This document shows positions 42,529 through 53,599 of a DNA stretch of 64,000 nt, one piece after another; the first letter of the stretch is position 1, and the number at the start of each line of letters is the position of its first letter. The notes beneath the pieces were generated by a model, which worked only from the letters and a program-made list of their open reading frames with translations, was not told the origin of the DNA and made no database searches. Origin of the DNA: Trissonchulus latispiculum (Eukaryota > Nematoda > Enoplea > Enoplida > Ironidae); the NCBI GenBank assembly GCA_030248195.1, contig JASAND010011438.1:1-64000 (forward strand), in the 5' to 3' direction. Made by a program: the position numbers and the translations under genes.

Positions 42529-43344
42529 ATGATAAATTTCCATCCATTAAACATGAGGATAAAATTTTTCACACGTTTCAAAGAAAGTTGAATTAAATTT
42601 AATTTTTCCTTTTTGGATAGCTTCATCTGGATTTTTAAATTTTAAATGACATCTCTTCAAAATATAGAAATCTTGCTATTTGTTTCATCCATAATTTTTT
42701 AATAATTATGTTGCACTCTGCGCTAAATTACGTAATTCCTAAGGAAACAGCAAAAACATTCCATACGATTTAAACAATTAAAATAATTAGATCTGAGCTA
42801 AAACTGACATATAATTATAAAATCTTAACTGACAACGGTGCATCTAATGATGAAACAGCGCCAAGGCTTCAATATATTATATACAACTTAGCATTAAGTA
42901 TCTTCTATCAGTAGTTAAATTTAAAAAGGGAATCGGCGGGCGTGTGCTACCTATTCTGATTTTCTGAATTATATTTGTAAGTATTTTTTCTGTATATTAA
43001 TATTTATATATGTAACAATGAATTAACGATTATACATTAGACATTATCATTATTAATTCTAAACATTTTAAGTAAGGAAATAGCGCCGCAGGCGAAAATT
43101 TTTGAGAAAATAGTATTCTGGCTGAAGTGAATGGCAATATTTCAAAAAGTTTAAAGAAATTTTGCGAAAATTTTCAAAATTTTAATAAAATTTTACCTTT
43201 TATGATAGGCCAAAATTGGTTCCGGTTCCGGTTCCGGTACGTTTTCAAAAACCGGAACCGGAACCGGAATTCCGGTCGATCCCTAATATATAGAATGGTA
43301 AAAGCAGCTTAGCGAGTAGCAGAATTTTATTTCTCATCACTATA
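42529..43344. other. AT-rich DNA with CCGGTT inverted repeats
   Basis: No gene is seen. At 43218-43282, (CCGGTT)n and (AACCGG)n face each other and lead into CCGGTCGATCCCTA, resembling one end of a small DNA transposon. The other end was not found. Confidence 0.45.
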
Positions 43345-43738
43345 GCGTAGCCAGAAAAAATTTCTCGGGGGGGGGGAATGCAAAAATTTTTCGGGGTGTA
43401 TGGGGGGCTCAGAAGCTGAGAAATTTTTCTGTTTCATGACCTTCGTGGAATTTTTACAAAGGATTCTTTCAAATCAAAAAACTACTTAAGGCCCACCCAG
43501 CACGTGTTCATGCGCTCAAATGATAGAGAACCTGATCAAAGTACTCCAAATATGGCGTTTGATATTCATGATTCTGGGCTGCGAAACACGTATTATGCTG
43601 GAGCGATACACTTATTACATATATATGCGCTGAAGGCGCAAAAATGTTTTGAAAAATGGTCGTTGTACATATGGCACGGAAAAAATTGCTGGGGGTCTAC
43701 AATTTCGGTGGGATTCCCCCCATTACCCCTGGCTACGC
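43345..43738. mobile_element. Small inverted-repeat element with G-runs
   Basis: The ends GCGTAGCCAG and CCTGGCTACGC are inverted, with G and C runs just inside. No clear target duplication. Confidence 0.55.
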
Positions 43739-43908
43739 ACCTGATCCTCATAAAATTACCTACCCTCCTACCTAATACGGTAATACCTCAAAAACGGTTG
43801 TTATGATTTACATAAGTCAGTCATTTACACCAGTCCCACACCTCTCCTTCAAAGAAACAATGCTAGAAAACTCACAGCATGAGCCTATCTGCAGTACCAA
43901 TTCTATAA

Positions 43909-44274
43909 CTGGGCTTTTTATACGGACAGGGCGCGTCCTCCACTTTTTGGTTTCCCGCCCCCGCTCGATCCCTTCCCCACCCCGACGTTTTTGTGCTTTT
44001 CCCCACTCACCCAAGGCCAAGGGTGCCCAATTTTAAGGATATTTTAGGATACATTTTCAGGTTTGTTTTTTTGGTCAAAGCCGAAGCATTTTTGGTCAAA
44101 ATCCTTTACTTTGGTTCTCAAACGGAATTTTTGAGCACTTTTTAGCTTGGTCATAGCAGTATTATGTAGAGAACATGCAAATTCTACTGAAATTGTGGCA
44201 ATTCTGGGCCACTTTAGGTTCTCCCCCTACATGTGGGGGTGCCCCGCAACTTTTTTCGCCTAGAAAAAGGTCAG
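43909..44274. mobile_element. MITE with C-runs, TSD TATAA
   Basis: The ends CTGGGCTTTTTA and TAGAAAAAGGTCAG are flanked by TATAA at 43904-43908 and 44275-44279. The core matches the copy at 9419-9765 (GAGCACTTTT, TTTTTGGTCAAAA, TTTCGCCTAGA). Confidence 0.8.
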
Positions 44275-44311
44275 TATAATTTATATATATTACGCATATG
44301 CAGTTACTTAC

Positions 44312-45722
44312 GGAAGCTGTTCTCTGATATATTTCAGTGCCGAAAATATATACACAAATAGCAGCGTATGCCTCAACCAGGAGTCTAATATGATTATCTG
44401 GCTTAAAGCTATCAATGTCTCTGCAGTCAGCGCAGGAGCGATTTGGGCCAGGAAGCCGCAGCTTTCCCCCAATACAGCTCCGACAAACGTAATGCTGACA
44501 GGACGAACCCAAGCTAAACAGAAGACAGAAACCAAACTTACATTATAATTAGTCCTGACTAAAGAAAAAGGAGGGGGAGCAAAGTTAAGCATTTTAGCAT
44601 TTATATATACATAGTATGTATATATAAAGAAATAATGAAAAACGCCAGCCTGCAGTCACTAAGGCCGTAGCCTTAGTCCAAACAGGAGAGAGCCAATGGG
44701 CGCTGTGAGCGCTCTTACCCAGAGAGAACTAATCTCTGGAGCTCCTGCCTGGTTGTCCAGAAGAGGACAGCCAGCTCGGCTCTATCTGTGCTGCAACATA
44801 GCCAGAGAAGGTTTTATCAAAACCTCTCTGACTGTGCTATGCACAGAAAGAGGACTGCAGTGGCCAGCGGATCTCCGTATAGATACAAACAGCATTTACG
44901 TCAGCATTTACGTCACGTTCTTGACGTAGTATGTATATATATATGTATACAGTAGCGTAGGTACAAAAAATTTTCAGGGGGGCGGTTTTGACCGAGGATT
45001 TTTGAGGGGGAGGGGGTAAAATTTTCTACTTTTACATGCACACAGCGCATTATACTGCAAGTTGTCATATTAATTTATATAAGTCTTTTATGGTTCATGG
45101 TGTCGACTTGTTACAACTGAAAACGCTACCCAAACCCCAAACGGGGAGTCTGGGGGGGGCGGAGCCCCCCCAGAAGTTGAGAAAATTTTTAAATTTCGCC
45201 ATTAAACGCTATTGAAACATTTAATTCTTTACAATGATTTATCAATTGTCTAACAACACTTTGTACCACATTTGCTATTTTCTACGTTTACTGTCTTGTC
45301 TGAAAACTCAAACTATTAAGAAGCTCCCATTAAGAACTGCGTATTCTGATCATATCAACCAATTATGCCAAGGCTGATGATGTTGGGAATAACGCAGATA
45401 ACAAAACTGCAAAGCAACTATTTATACAAACATTTGCTAGCATGCTTAATGAAAAATAATAATTTTGATAATCTAAATAAATAGACAAAATTCGCGCCGG
45501 CAGGCACGAAAATTTTTTAATGGTATATATAGAAAATGCATCAATGTTGAGCTAATTTGAAGCATTAATGTACAATTTGTGCATGTTTCTAATAAAGTCA
45601 AACGCCCGCGCCCCGCGCGGGCGTAAAAGTTTTTGCCCAATTTTTTCAGGGGGGCAAAGAAGTTATTTCGGGAAGGGCGGCCGCCCCCCCGCATCTACGC
45701 TAGTATATATATATATATATAT

Positions 45723-45753
<31 letters not shown>

Positions 45754-46576
45754 TAAAGACAGTTTCCATAAGACGAAAGGACTTCAAAATGCAAAATCAA
45801 AATCACAAGCCCAGAGTCGATGTAGTAAATTACGTAGCTTCTTTAACCGTTAAAGAGTATACTGGCTTATTTTTAGGCAAAAACGTATACGTACGTATAT
45901 GGGAGGCGGGGCGGGTTCCCCAAAATGGGGGGCAGTTTTGGAAAATAGCTTCGAATTTTTGAGGGCTTTATGTGTAAAAACTGCTAAAAATCGCAAAAAG
46001 ACTAATTTTCAGTGGTTTTTAGGCTAAAACAGTGAGTTTCGTTAAAAATACAGTGAAGCTGGAAAAGTTTTTGAAAATATATATATATATATAGGGTAAA
46101 AATGGTAAAATTCTTGGGGTTATGGGGGAGGTCGGAATTTCATGAGGGGGGTCCTCGAATGGGGGCTCCTCCTCCACCCCTCCTCCTCAACTCCCCAAAC
46201 TCCTCAACCCAAAAAAACAAGCCAGGTATATACAGTACCTTGCACCCAAATGGTGACAGTTGGTGATAATTCGAAGTTCGCGAAGTTGACGGAAATCGCC
46301 GAAGTTGACGAAAATCGCTATCAATCTGCCAAAGTTCGTGAATTTCAGTTTTCGCCAACTGTCACAATTTGAGTGCAGGGTACCGTATACTATATCCAAA
46401 ATAAAAAGTTAGACTTGCCATGAATGAGGATCTGATGGGAGATTATAGCATACGTAGCAGGAAATCGACTGACGAAAATGCCTCAACGTTGTTGCAATAT
46501 CTGACACAGCAGTGGGATTTTCGAACACTTCTCTGCACACCTGCGTATAGAGAGCATAAGCTTTGTCTTGATTCAT
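44312..46576 (-). CDS. MSL2: MSL2, RING-type E3 ligase of the MSL complex: N-terminal exons
   Basis: Exon 1 runs 46576-46419 (ATG at 46576) and exon 2 runs 44513-44312. They are joined by a GC-AG intron with donor ATG|GCAAGT and acceptor TTTAG. The phases fit (two bases plus one). The joined product aligns with the start of human MSL2 as I recall it, with identical spacing across the junction. It has an N-terminal helix ending LRHFRQSISC and then RING cysteines CYVC, CQHYVCRSC and CADC. MSL2 is an E3 ubiquitin ligase subunit of the male-specific-lethal histone H4K16 acetyltransferase complex. Exon 2 ends at GTAAGT in phase 0. The rest of the protein, including the CXC domain, is not visible downstream in this window. 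The intron carries at least two TEs. Confidence 0.85.
44597..44623. other. AT-rich near-palindrome
   Basis: TTATATATACA and TGTATATATAA arms flank a 5-base spacer in the MSL2 intron. Confidence 0.4.
44893..44930. promoter_or_regulatory. Cluster of three TGACGT (CRE-like) motifs
   Basis: TTACGTCAGCATTTACGTCA followed by CTTGACGTAG gives three ATF/CREB-type half or full sites in under 40 bp, inside MSL2 intron 1. Function is unproven. Confidence 0.3.
44953..45702. mobile_element. Inverted-repeat element in the MSL2 intron
   Basis: The ends TAGCGTAG and CTACGCTA have G/C runs just inside them (GGGGGGCGG at 44978, GCCGCCCCCCC near 45680). There is no coding sequence and no clear target duplication. 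Confidence 0.5.
45702..45753. repeat. (TA)n(TG)n microsatellite
   Basis: A TA run followed by a TG run. Confidence 0.9.
45862..46225. mobile_element. MITE with G-runs, TSD GTATA, in the MSL2 intron
   Basis: The ends CTGGCTTATTTTTAGGC and CAAGCCAG are flanked by GTATA at 45857-45861 and 46226-46230. Its interior matches 19496-19858 (GGTTATGGGGGAGGTCGGAATTT and others). Confidence 0.85.
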
Positions 46577-46663
46577 GTATATATATAATAAAATAAATGG
46601 TAATTTATATATTACTAAAATGTACATAGACGGCATATCAACGCAATACATGTACGTATATAT

Positions 46664-47427
46664 ACAAGAACAAAAAGTGCTCCTTCGTCGCATGTAAAAT
46701 GCATATGAGTCTTCGTGACCAGGTTGTACATAAGCAAAAACTAGCCTGTAAAATACATATGAGTTTCGTAGGGAGGTTGTAAATTAAGGAAAACAAGTTG
46801 CAACCGCTTAACATATGAGCCTGTCCTACAACGAGGCTCATATTGGCGTATGTCATAATACGAATAATTTGCAGATATATATTTTACTTTTATATAAATA
46901 CATATGTACTGCATAAAGCTTTTCATTACAAATTGTCCTTCACATAGCTTGTTGATCAGTCATTATAGTGTGCATATGCTCAATGCGGTACGCCATGAGG
47001 CGCTCTGACTCACAGCCAAGTGGGAACGCATTCTGCGTGTGTATACTGTGAAAGTGTTTCGAGAATGCATTAGAGGTGTGCCATAGTGTTTCAGGAAACA
47101 TCAGGTTGCATGTACAGTTCAGCTTGAGCAGTCGTAGTTCACTTCAGTCCATTTCTTCTGGGCCACAACGTCTATTCATTTTTCAGTAATGAGGATGAAG
47201 CTGAGGTTCTTTAATGAGGCTTTAATGTGGAATGCACTGTGACGCCAATATGAGCCTCGTTGTAGGACAGGCTCATATGTTAAGCGGTTGCAACTTGTTT
47301 TCCTTAATTTACAACCTCCCTACGGAACTCATATGTATTTTACAGGCTAGTTTTTGCTTATGTACAGCCTGCCTACGAAGACTCATATGTATTTTACATG
47401 CGACGAAGGAGCACTTTTTGTTCTTGT
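46664..47427. repeat. Long inverted-repeat block of composite copy 3
   Basis: The outer ends ACAAGAACAAAAAGTGCTCC are inverted at 47407-47427, with arms of about 190 bp. CATATGAG motifs are spaced through each arm, and the inner boundary is GGCTCATATTGGCGT. The outer end TGCTCCTT..GTCGCATG is shared with the blocks at 31680 and 50406. It begins 88 bp upstream of the MSL2 start codon. Confidence 0.85.
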
Positions 47428-47489
47428 TTTCTATTATTTTATATATGTATGCTCCTGAAGGAATGTATATAGATATCTTTCAACAGTAG

Positions 47490-48007
47490 CAAGCAAGCCA
47501 ACCACAGCACTCCACAACCACTTTGAGCATGCAGTTCTATGACAAAATGTTGCTCAGCTCGCTCAGGGCTTTCATTTGGTACCAAATTTATATATGTATG
47601 CTCCTGAAGGTATGTTCAGATATCTTTCAACAGTAGCAAGCAAGCCAACCACAGCACTCCACAACCACTTTGAGCATGCAGTTCTATGACAAAATGTTGC
47701 TCAGCTCGCTCAGAGCTTTCATTTGGTACCAAATTTGACTTGAAAAATTTCATTTTTGATCGAAAATCGCCTCCCCCCACCCCACCACAGCAGTCTACAG
47801 CCACTTTGAGCATGCAGTTCTATGACAAAATGTTGCTCAGCTCGCTCAGAGCTTTCATTTGGTACCAAATTTGACTTGAAAAATTTCATTTTTGATCGAA
47901 AATCGCCTCCCCCCACCCCACCACAGCAGTCTACAGCCACTTTGAGCATGCAGTTCTATGACAAAAGTTGCTCAGCTCGCTGAGGGCTTTTATTTGGTAC
48001 CAAATTC
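47490..48007 (+). repeat. Tandem array D (about 133-bp units)
   Basis: CCACTTTGAGCATGCAGTTCT recurs at about 47519, 47669, 47802 and 47938. The array is interrupted at 48007 by an inserted element and resumes at 52135-52338 and 53443-53600. Confidence 0.9.
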
Positions 48008-48822
48008 GGGTGTGGGTAAAAACCAGCCCCAGCCCCAGCCCCAGCCTCGCACCAGCCTAAGAAAAACCAGCCCCTTCTCTCGCTGACCACTGTACACTTT
48101 AAACTAAGGACTTTAACACATAAATACGCATATGCGTGTAGACAACATATAAGTGCATGCTCAGTCCGTATGCGTTAATTGTGCATTATATACAGTCATA
48201 TAAAATACATAGGTGTATTGGACATTATATGATTTTGTACAATTGGGGAGTTCAAGGGAATTTATTTCCATTCAAAGAAATTAAAGAATAGAAGTTAAGA
48301 GTTTGAAGTTACCATGGGGCAGCTCGGAGAGCGCCCCATAATATGAGCCAAAAAGGTACATTGCGTGTTTTCAAAATGCTTAATTAGGCATAACTAATTA
48401 ACGGTAAGGAATTGAGAGCTAATATTTACATTTTTGAAATCTCCAGGCCAAGAGCTTTCGAATGATACCAAACTTGCCCGGAAAAAATGAACTTTGAAAA
48501 TTTTCACTTTTCAGACCTACTTTCTAAGTGGGGTTTTTTTTTCTCTAATGTTTCTCCTTTACGCTTTTGGTACATTTTCTAGCACACTGATTTTTCACAT
48601 GCCTTATGGTGGTAACCTTTACCTATTATTATCTTGTTAACAAAACCATGAACCTGTTCACTATTGATTATTTTGGCCCAATTCGGCTCCTAGCGGTTTC
48701 TACAGACTGTCAAACATGGGGTTGCGAAGCGTTTGGACTTAGAAATTTTTCGAGGCCCCAACACAGAAAATTGTCAAAAAGTCGTCTAAAATGGCGTTTT
48801 TCGGCCATTTGGTGGTGCGCAT

Positions 48823-50240
48823 ATATAGTAAATCGGGGTCGCTGAAAACGATGAGCATATCGCCGAAACCGACGGATGTGACCCTCGGGCTGCATGGCGC
48901 CCGTGGTTCCTCGCCCAGGGTCAAAGTGGGGGAAAAGTACCCAAAAACAGCTAAAAACGACTATTTTTGGCCTTTCTGGAGCAGCCATATATAGTAAATC
49001 GGGGTCGCTGAACACGATAGGCATGTTTGCTTCTCCGTGTGGTGCCGCTATTGCGCTGCACTGCGATGCGGCAGCCGCAGCGACGCTGCAGGTGCAGCAC
49101 CGTACAGCACGCCCTGTAAATTGCAATAGACAAGTTGTAACTGCCTGAAAGCTTGCCCTTATATAGTAAATCGGGGTCGCTGAACACGATGAGAGTATCC
49201 TCGTCGCTGTGCGACGCTGCTATCGTGCTGCGCTGCGGCGCTGCAGGTGCAGCACCGTACAGCACGCCCTGTAACTTGAAATGGACAAGTTGAAACTGCC
49301 TGACAGCTTGGCCTTATATAGTAAATCGGGGTCGCTGAACACGATGAGAGTATCCTCGTCGCTGTGCGGCGCTGCTATCGTGCTGCGCTGCGGCGCTGCA
49401 GGTGCAGCACCGTACAGCACGCTCTGTAACTTGAAATAGATAAGTTGAAACTGCCTGAAAGCTTGCCCTTATATAGTAAATCGGGGTCGCTGAACACGAT
49501 GAGAGTATCCTCGCCGCTGTGCGGTGCAGCTATCGTGCTGCGCTGCGGCGCTGCAGCTACAGCACGCTCTGTAACTTGAAATAGACAAGTTGAAACTGCC
49601 TGAAAGCTTGCCCTTATATAGTAAATCGGGGTCGCTGAACACGATGATAGTATCCTCGTCGCTGTGCGGTGCTGCTATCGTGCTGCGCTGCGGCGCTGCA
49701 GGTGCAGCACGCTCTGTAACTAGCAATAGATAAGTTGAAACTGCCTGAAAGCTTGCCCTTATATAGTAAATCGGGGTCGCTGAACACGATGAGAGTATCC
49801 TCGTCGCTTTTCGGCGCTGCTATCGTGCTTTGCTGCGGAGCTGCAGGTTGCAGCACCGTGCAGCACGCTCTGTAACTTGAAATAGACAAGTTGAAACTGC
49901 CTGAAAGCTTGCCCTTATATAGTAAATCGGGGTCGCTGAACACGATGATAGTATCCTCGTCGCTGTTCGGTGCTGCTATCGTGCTGCGCTGCGGCGCTGC
50001 AGGTGCAGCACGCTCTGTAACTAGCAATAGATAAGTTGAAACTGCCTGAAAGCTTGCCCTTATATAGTAAATCGGGGTCGCTGAACACGATGAGAGTATC
50101 CTCGTCGCTGTGCGGTGCTGCTATCGTGCTGCGCTGCGGCGCTGTAGCCGCAGCACGCTCTGTAACTTGAAATAGACAAGTTGAAACTGCCTGAAAGCTT
50201 GCCCTTATATAGTAAATCGGGGTCGCTGAACACGATGAGC
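48823..50240 (-). repeat. Tandem array C (about 145-156-bp units)
   Basis: TATATAGTAAATCGGGGTCG recurs at about 49159, 49314, 49468, 49613, 49759, 49915, 50060 and 50206, with diverged units to the left. Unit length alternates between about 145 and 155 bp because a CCGTACAGCAC-type segment is present or absent. Units have CTGCGCTGCGGCGCTGCAG-type GC cores. Confidence 0.95.
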
Positions 50241-50405
50241 ATATTGTCGACGCCATATCTGGTCTGGTTCAACTGGTTCAACCGTGAACCAGTTCCTGGT
50301 TCAAGTTGCTGGGGTAGCATTTACTTTAACAGTATGCGTTAATGTTATGGTCAATAAACCATATTAACACATTACACATTCCCTCATTCCCAAAAATGAA
50401 ATAGG

Positions 50406-51170
50406 ACAAGTAGGGAAAATGCTCCTTGCAGTCGCATGAAAAATACAATATGAGCCGGAAGGACAGCATTCAATTCGGGAAAAGACAAGATTTAAAATGT
50501 ATAATATGAGCCAGCATTTACTTATGTAAAGGACAAGATTTAAAAGTTTAATATGAGCAGCTCCCTTTCTCGGGCTCATATTGACGCCGCACGGACAGCC
50601 CACAGGGAGTGGTTTCTCTCTATCTTCGTCGTGTTTTGCTCATATGATTCTGACAGAGCATTCAGTCAGACATATACTTTATTGAATACACCAGATCTGT
50701 GACAGAAGCTAATGGTATGACAGCTAGCTAATGGTATGTGCTGGCTGCAATGACAAAAAGGACTTGCTGAAAAGTGCGTTGTGTAAAAATACCCCAGATT
50801 ATGGTTGCGTAAATATATAATACGTAATTACGTAAATATATAGTGTGATATTATCAATAGTCTAAGTAGCATGTTAAGCTACTCTATGCAGGCTCCTGGG
50901 GGGCGGCTCTGAGCAGTCTATTTTTTACACTTACTCTGATTTTATACGTTGGCATCGATTAAGTTGCGTACATAACATCGTTCCCAAGGCGTCAATATGA
51001 GCCCGAGAAAGGGAGCTGCTCATATTAAACTTTTAAATCTTGTCCTTTACATAAGTAAATGCTGGCTCATATTATACATTTTAAATCTTGTCTTTTCCCG
51101 AATTGAATGCTGTCCTTCCGGCTCATATTGTATTTTTCATGCGACTGCAAGGAGCATTTTCCCTACTTGT
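50406..51170. repeat. Long inverted-repeat block of composite copy 2
   Basis: ACAAGTAGGGAAAATGCTCC is inverted at 51151-51170, with arms of about 180 bp. ATATGAGC motifs recur, and the inner boundary is GGGCTCATATTGACGCC. It is clearly homologous to 31680-32399. Confidence 0.9.
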
Positions 51171-51832
51171 AATATAATCGTTAAAAGTATATATCCCGTC
51201 AAGCTTGAAAGAATTACGAAATTATTCTGATGTAAAAAAATATATATACAGTTTGGGAATTTCAAAATTTAAAATAGGATCCATTTATCATAAACCATTT
51301 TACTGGTTCCAGTTAATTCAAATTTCGAATTCGCAATTAATATGCCAAACTAATGTTAACATAAATATTTAATAAAAAGTTAGTCCTAAAATAATTTTTA
51401 AATTCAAGATGTTTCAAAATTCAAGAATTTTAAAAAGTTTAAGCTTTAGTTACAAATTGATCAGAAATATATATCTTGCTACTGTCTCTTAAATTTCTGT
51501 GTTTATTGGTTTAATCTCCGATTATGTCCAGTTTTCAGTTAGGAGGGAGGAATAGTAAAATTGAATTTGAAGATTCAATATATACATAACAGAATAAAAT
51601 GACTGAAAGCTTTGAAGTTTAGAAATTTTAGCTTTTAGCAGATTCATAAAGCGTACAGACTAAAAAAAATTAAAATGGCAGGAAATGAAATTGTATAAGT
51701 CATTGTGAAAATAAAGTTTCCAGGGAAAATATTGAAATTTCAAAATTTTGATCTTGTTCATTTGAATGTTTTGAATTTTGATCAAAATTATATACTCTGT
51801 AGGTATTATATATTAACGATTATATTATAACT
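51171..51832. other. AT-rich interior of the 48008-52134 element
   Basis: No ORF or sub-repeat is recognised. Confidence 0.5.
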
Positions 51833-52338
51833 TCAAACTCTTAATTTCTATTCTTTAATTTCTTTGAATGGAAATAAATTCCCTTGAACTCCCCAATTGT
51901 ACAAAATCATATAACTATGTCCAATACACCTATATATTTTATATGACTGTATATAATGCACAATTAACGCATACGGACGGAGCTTGCACTTGTATACTTT
52001 CTACACACATATGCGTAATTATGTGTTAAAGTCCTTAGTTTAAAGTGTACAGTGGTCAGCGAGAGAAGGGGCTGGTTTTTCTTAGGCTGGTGCGAGGCTG
52101 AGGCTGGGGCTGGGGCTGGTTTTTACCGACACCCCCAAATTTTACCATTTTTGAAAAATTTCATTTTTGACCGAAAATCGCCTAAGTCCCCACCCCAGCC
52201 CACCACAGCACTCTACAGACACTTTGAGCATGCAGTTCTATGACAAAAGTTGCTCAGCTCGCTTAGGGCTTTCATTTGGTACCAAATTTGGCCACTTTTG
52301 AAAAAATCATTTTTGAGCGAAAATCGTCAAGTCCCCAC

Positions 52339-53442
52339 TAGTGATGTGCGCTGAACAAATTGCCCGCTCCGGAGCCCCGGCCGGAGCGGGCTGTCGGAGC
52401 ACCGGAGCTCCGGAGCTCCGCGGAGCTCCGACTGTTTGTGAAGATTAAAACTGTAAAAATTTTGTTTTAAGCTAAGCAAATTATTTTTGCAATGAAAAGC
52501 ACGTCTACTATATAGTGCTTCGCATGTTTATGTTCAGAATCTGATTCTTTTGCTATACACATTTGTTATATTTGCTAGCCTGTATTTGTGATCTGAAATG
52601 AGTTCAGACTTGGACAACTTTTCAGAGAATTTGTGGCTGTTTCATTATGCATTATGTTGCGTTTACATAAAAGCCAATGTTAGTTTACTGCCGTTTAGTT
52701 CGAACGAATGTCTTACTTTTTCAAGATTTGCTAAGTTTAAATTTCATAGATTAGGATTCCATAAAATTCGTTACGAGAATTTCGTTAAAAATTAAATTTT
52801 TGAATCCATGATGAATTAGTGCAAGTTTAACAAACGTGGACCAGATTTGCTTTTATAAACTGTTTAACTTTTAAAAAGTATGTAATCATAAAATAAATTT
52901 GAATAAGGAGAAATTATATATATATCTGAAAAATATTAGAAAAGATGTGTGAGATGAAAGCAAAGTAAACATTTGTAGACATTGAAAGATTACGTAAGAA
53001 GAATAGATTTCATCGAAAAAGGGAATAATTGATGGATTAATGGATTATTTAATGGCAATTATATAATTAAAAACGTTCTATTGAAACAATTCTTAGGGGT
53101 CGTAGCTTAGAATTACATTTTAATTTTCGCTTTTATCATCTGGACAAGTTGGAAAAAGCATACAAAAACGAATCATACAGCGGTCTTCTTGAGAAAGCAG
53201 AAAAATATTAAAAATAAAAAGAGCACTAATTCATCGTTCTTACGCACTGTTCGTGAGACTACAGCAAGAAATCATGAAAACTCTTCAAAAATTTCATTAG
53301 TACCCAAGTTATGAGAAACAGACAGACATCAAAGCTTGGAAATGGCTGCTCCGGGTACCCGGAGCTCCGGAGCTCCGGAGCACCGAAAATCGGAGCTCCG
53401 CTCCGGAGCTCCGTCGGAGCGGAGCTCCGGCGCACATCACTA
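52339..53442. mobile_element. hAT-like non-autonomous element, TSD GTCCCCAC
   Basis: The ends TAGTGATGTGCGC and GCGCACATCACTA are exact inverses, flanked by GTCCCCAC at 52331-52338 and 53443-53450. Subterminal GGAGCTCCGGAGCTCC repeats flank an AT-rich core. It is inserted in array D. No transposase. Confidence 0.9.
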
Positions 53443-53599
53443 GTCCCCACCCCACCCAACCACAGCACTCTACAGCCACTTTGAGCATGCAGTTCTATGA
53501 CAAAAGTTGCTCAGCTCGCTTAGCGCTTTCATGTGATACCAAATTTGACCACTTTTGGTTTTCATTTGACCACCATTTTCATTTTTGACCCCATGACCT

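Larger units (their letters stand above)
48316..51170 (-). mobile_element. Composite satellite-bearing element, copy 2 (inverted)
   Basis: Read on the minus strand the modules are the inverted-repeat block (51170-50406), a partial array-A unit (about 50310-50255), about 9 units of array C (50240-48823), and a tail ending in CTCATATTATGGGG plus a GC hairpin (48350-48316). The tail matches that of copy 1, for example GGTATCATTCGAAAGCTCTT. Confidence 0.75.
48008..52134. mobile_element. Element with inverted repeats of about 300 bp, TSD CCAAATTC/CCAAATTT
   Basis: The termini GGGTGTGGGTAAAAACC and its inverse lead into long arms (48008-48312 and 51833-52134). The flanking 8-mers differ at one base. 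The arms contain C-rich/G-rich repeats (CCAGCCCCAGCCCCAGCC) able to form G-quadruplexes. It is inserted in array D and itself carries composite copy 2. No transposase. The 8-bp duplication suggests hAT-type integration. Confidence 0.75.

Noticed and set aside
44696..44929. 77-codon ORF in the MSL2 intron
   Set aside because: It lies on the opposite strand to MSL2 among small palindromes and has no recognisable features.
32461..50240. CRISPR-like array
   Set aside because: The units are contiguous tandem repeats of 133-156 bp without short repeats and unique spacers, in an animal-type genome.
49159..50256. ORFs across array C
   Set aside because: They arise from the tandem repeat and resemble no protein.
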